Assembly: GCA_020432595.1 (NCBI GenBank)
Contig: JAGQGA010000286.1
Location: 1 to 6,904, forward strand
Direction of reading: 5' to 3'
Source of the DNA: Anaerolineales bacterium
GTDB lineage: Bacteria > Chloroflexota > Anaerolineae > Promineifilales > Promineifilaceae
Length of the DNA stretch: 6,904 bases
Both the position numbers and the translations under genes were made by a program. Under the pieces are notes generated by a model. The model ran no database searches, was not told the DNA's origin, and saw only the letters and a list, made by a program, of their open reading frames with translations. This document shows, piece after piece, positions 5,972 to 6,904 of this stretch (within the stretch, counting starts at the first letter, position 1; every line of letters begins with the position of its first letter).

Positions 5972-6745
5972 ATGGAACTGGTTTTTTGCACACACAATGA
6001 GGATGTAGACAGGGTGTTGGCGGCGGCGGTGGCGGAATTAACGGCCGTTTTTCCCCACCGCCTCCTCGCCATCTACCTCAGCGGCAGTGCCGTAGACGGC
6101 ACGCTAGTCGCCGGGAGCGATTTGGATGTGCTGCCCATCTTTGCCGGGGAATTTGTGGCCGACGAAGCTACCCGCTGCCGCGCTTGGGGACGCAGTTGGC
6201 AGGGAGCGTGGCCGCTGGATGTGGAGCTAGCCTGCCTAGCGCAGTTGACGCAAACGGGTGCCACTGGCCTAAAACAAAGTGCCGTGCTGCTGGCCGGCCG
6301 CGACATTCGTGACCAGGTGCCATGGGAACCGCTGGAAAATTTCCACCGCGATGCCATGCAGGGCTTTATGGCCTACGCCGCCGAACTGCGTGGCTTGCCC
6401 CCCACGCTGCGCTGGCCGCTGACCTACCCCGACCCCAACGACGAATTTTTTGGCTACGCCCCCACCGACACGCGACTGGTGCTGAAAACGGTGCTGCTGG
6501 GGGCCACACTGCGGGTGCTGCTGGAGACAGAGATTCGCTGTCGCTCCAAATTGGATGCGGTGCGGCAATATGAGGTGGTGTTTGGGGGAGAAACGGCCGT
6601 TTGGCTGGCAACCCTCCACGAACGCTGTAAAATGCAGTGGCACTACCAAATCCCGGCCGACCGGACCGCACTACGGACGCTGCTGCAACCGGTGCTGGCA
6701 TTTGAAAATGAGGTATTACTAGAGATTGAGAGACTAGGAGACTGA
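5972..6745 (+). CDS. Nucleotidyltransferase-fold protein, aminoglycoside adenylyltransferase-like
   Basis: This is a 257-residue soluble protein. The pol-beta-type nucleotidyltransferase signature is present as Gly38-Ser39 followed by Gly48-Ser49-Asp50-Leu51-Asp52. Asp50 and Asp52 are the expected metal ligands, and Asp83 in PLDVEL is a good third carboxylate. The C-terminal half is helical. An RLVLKTVLLGATLRVLL...RSKLDAVRQYEVV stretch (about 168-203) recalls the second domain of AadA-type adenylyltransferases, where an R-x-L-x-T and SK-x2-A pattern is usual. The family transfers nucleotides to small molecules, including aminoglycosides. This member may or may not act on a drug, and an antibiotic role should not be assumed. 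ATG 5972 is preferred. A GTG at 5942 would add ten residues starting next to the hairpin repeat. Neither has a clear ribosome site. The last codons and the stop lie inside the next hairpin repeat. A galactokinase gene follows after 49 nt on the same strand. Confidence 0.82.
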   Translation: MELVFCTHNEDVDRVLAAAVAELTAVFPHRLLAIYLSGSAVDGTLVAGSDLDVLPIFAGEFVADEATRCRAWGRSWQGAWPLDVELACLAQLTQTGATGLKQSAVLLAGRDIRDQVPWEPLENFHRDAMQGFMAYAAELRGLPPTLRWPLTYPDPNDEFFGYAPTDTRLVLKTVLLGATLRVLLETEIRCRSKLDAVRQYEVVFGGETAVWLATLHERCKMQWHYQIPADRTALRTLLQPVLAFENEVLLEIERLGD

Positions 6746-6787
6746 GAGACTGAAAGAGCATCAGTCTCCTAGTCTCCCAGTCTCTTC
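6728..6787. repeat. Hairpin repeat of GAGACTAG units overlapping a stop codon
   Basis: Arms 6728-6753 and 6762-6787 match as an inverted repeat at 22 of 26 positions with an 8-nt loop. GAGACT recurs every 8 nt in the left arm (6730, 6738, 6746). The TGA stop of the nucleotidyltransferase gene (6743-6745) lies within the left arm, so the repeat encodes that protein's last residues (Glu-Arg-Leu-Gly-Asp). The galactokinase start is 7 nt past the right arm. Confidence 0.87.
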
Positions 6788-6794
6788 TTGAAGC

Positions 6795-6904
6795 ATGAGT
6801 GAAAATTTAGGCACGAAAGTAAAAGAAGTATTTCAACAACGCTTTAGCGAGGCCGCGCATTTTGTGGTGCGGGCACCGGGGCGGGTCAATTTGATTGGCG
6901 AACA
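6795..6904 (+). CDS. galK: Galactokinase, N-terminal part (runs off window)
   Basis: Only the first 36 codons and part of the next are present. Residues 24-36 read VVRAPGRVNLIGE, with CA of a likely His codon following. This is the start of the galactokinase signature GRVNLIGEHTDY of the GHMP kinase superfamily, placed about 30 residues from the start as in GalK. The enzyme phosphorylates galactose at C1 in the Leloir pathway in the cytoplasm. ATG 6795 has only a weak GAAG upstream. The hairpin repeat ends 7 nt before it and could influence its translation. Another GHMP kinase with a similar signature cannot be fully excluded from 36 residues. Confidence 0.85.
   Translation, partial: MSENLGTKVKEVFQQRFSEAAHFVVRAPGRVNLIGE

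Larger units (their letters stand above)
1687..6601. repeat. Highly iterated palindrome AACGGCCGTT (11 perfect copies)
   Basis: Perfect copies start at 1687, 2823, 2961, 4144, 4222, 4492, 5155, 5377, 5718, 6040 and 6592. Copies with one or two end changes lie near 15, 1358, 2328, 2382 and 4766. Random expectation for one decamer in 6.9 kb is about 0.007. Nine perfect copies are inside genes and two are intergenic. Because the sequence is self-complementary it has no strand preference. It resembles in behaviour the HIP1 octamer of cyanobacteria, and its core CGGCCG could be a methylation target. Function is unknown. Confidence 0.92.

Overview
This is ordinary bacterial chromosome with densely packed genes, and the spacers are unusually rich in hairpin-forming repeats. 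The most likely source is a filamentous member of the Chloroflexota (Anaerolineae, Caldilineae or Ardenticatenia relatives). That is an inference from the gene set and from a very frequent palindrome, AACGGCCGTT, which I recall from such genomes. No rRNA or other taxonomic marker is present to prove it.

Layout from left to right. Positions 2160 to 1 (minus strand) hold a large membrane-bound sensor histidine kinase with an extracytoplasmic sensor, three PAS domains, the phospho-acceptor region and the start of the ATP-binding domain. The window edge cuts off its C-terminus. Positions 4908 to 2230 (minus strand) hold a three-gene ABC-2 type exporter cassette: permease, permease, ATPase. The two permease genes are 1 nt apart and translationally coupled. 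The ATPase follows after a 92-nt gap that carries a long hairpin. The kinase lies 69 nt downstream of the ATPase on the same strand, so it could be co-transcribed.

Positions 4909-5423 have no gene. They hold a G-rich/C-rich hairpin, a perfect 15-bp terminator-like stem, two copies of the palindrome, and a MITE-like element (about 5193-5356) with 17-bp inverted ends flanked by exact 10-bp direct repeats. Positions 5789 to 5424 (minus) encode a small DUF971 (GBBH-like N-terminal, zinc-binding) protein. Diverging from it, 5972-6745 (plus) encodes a nucleotidyltransferase-fold protein resembling aminoglycoside adenylyltransferases. A galactokinase gene begins at 6795 and runs off the right edge.

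No classical new defence or mobile system is visible. The notable signals are non-coding. First, AACGGCCGTT occurs 11 times perfectly in 6.9 kb, about 0.007 expected in random sequence, like the HIP1 octamer of cyanobacteria. Second, four spacers carry hairpins of unrelated sequence but the same design: 26-27-nt arms, each made of about three tandem 8-9-nt units, with a 7-13-nt loop. Third, there is the MITE-like insertion, which itself contains another hairpin repeat.
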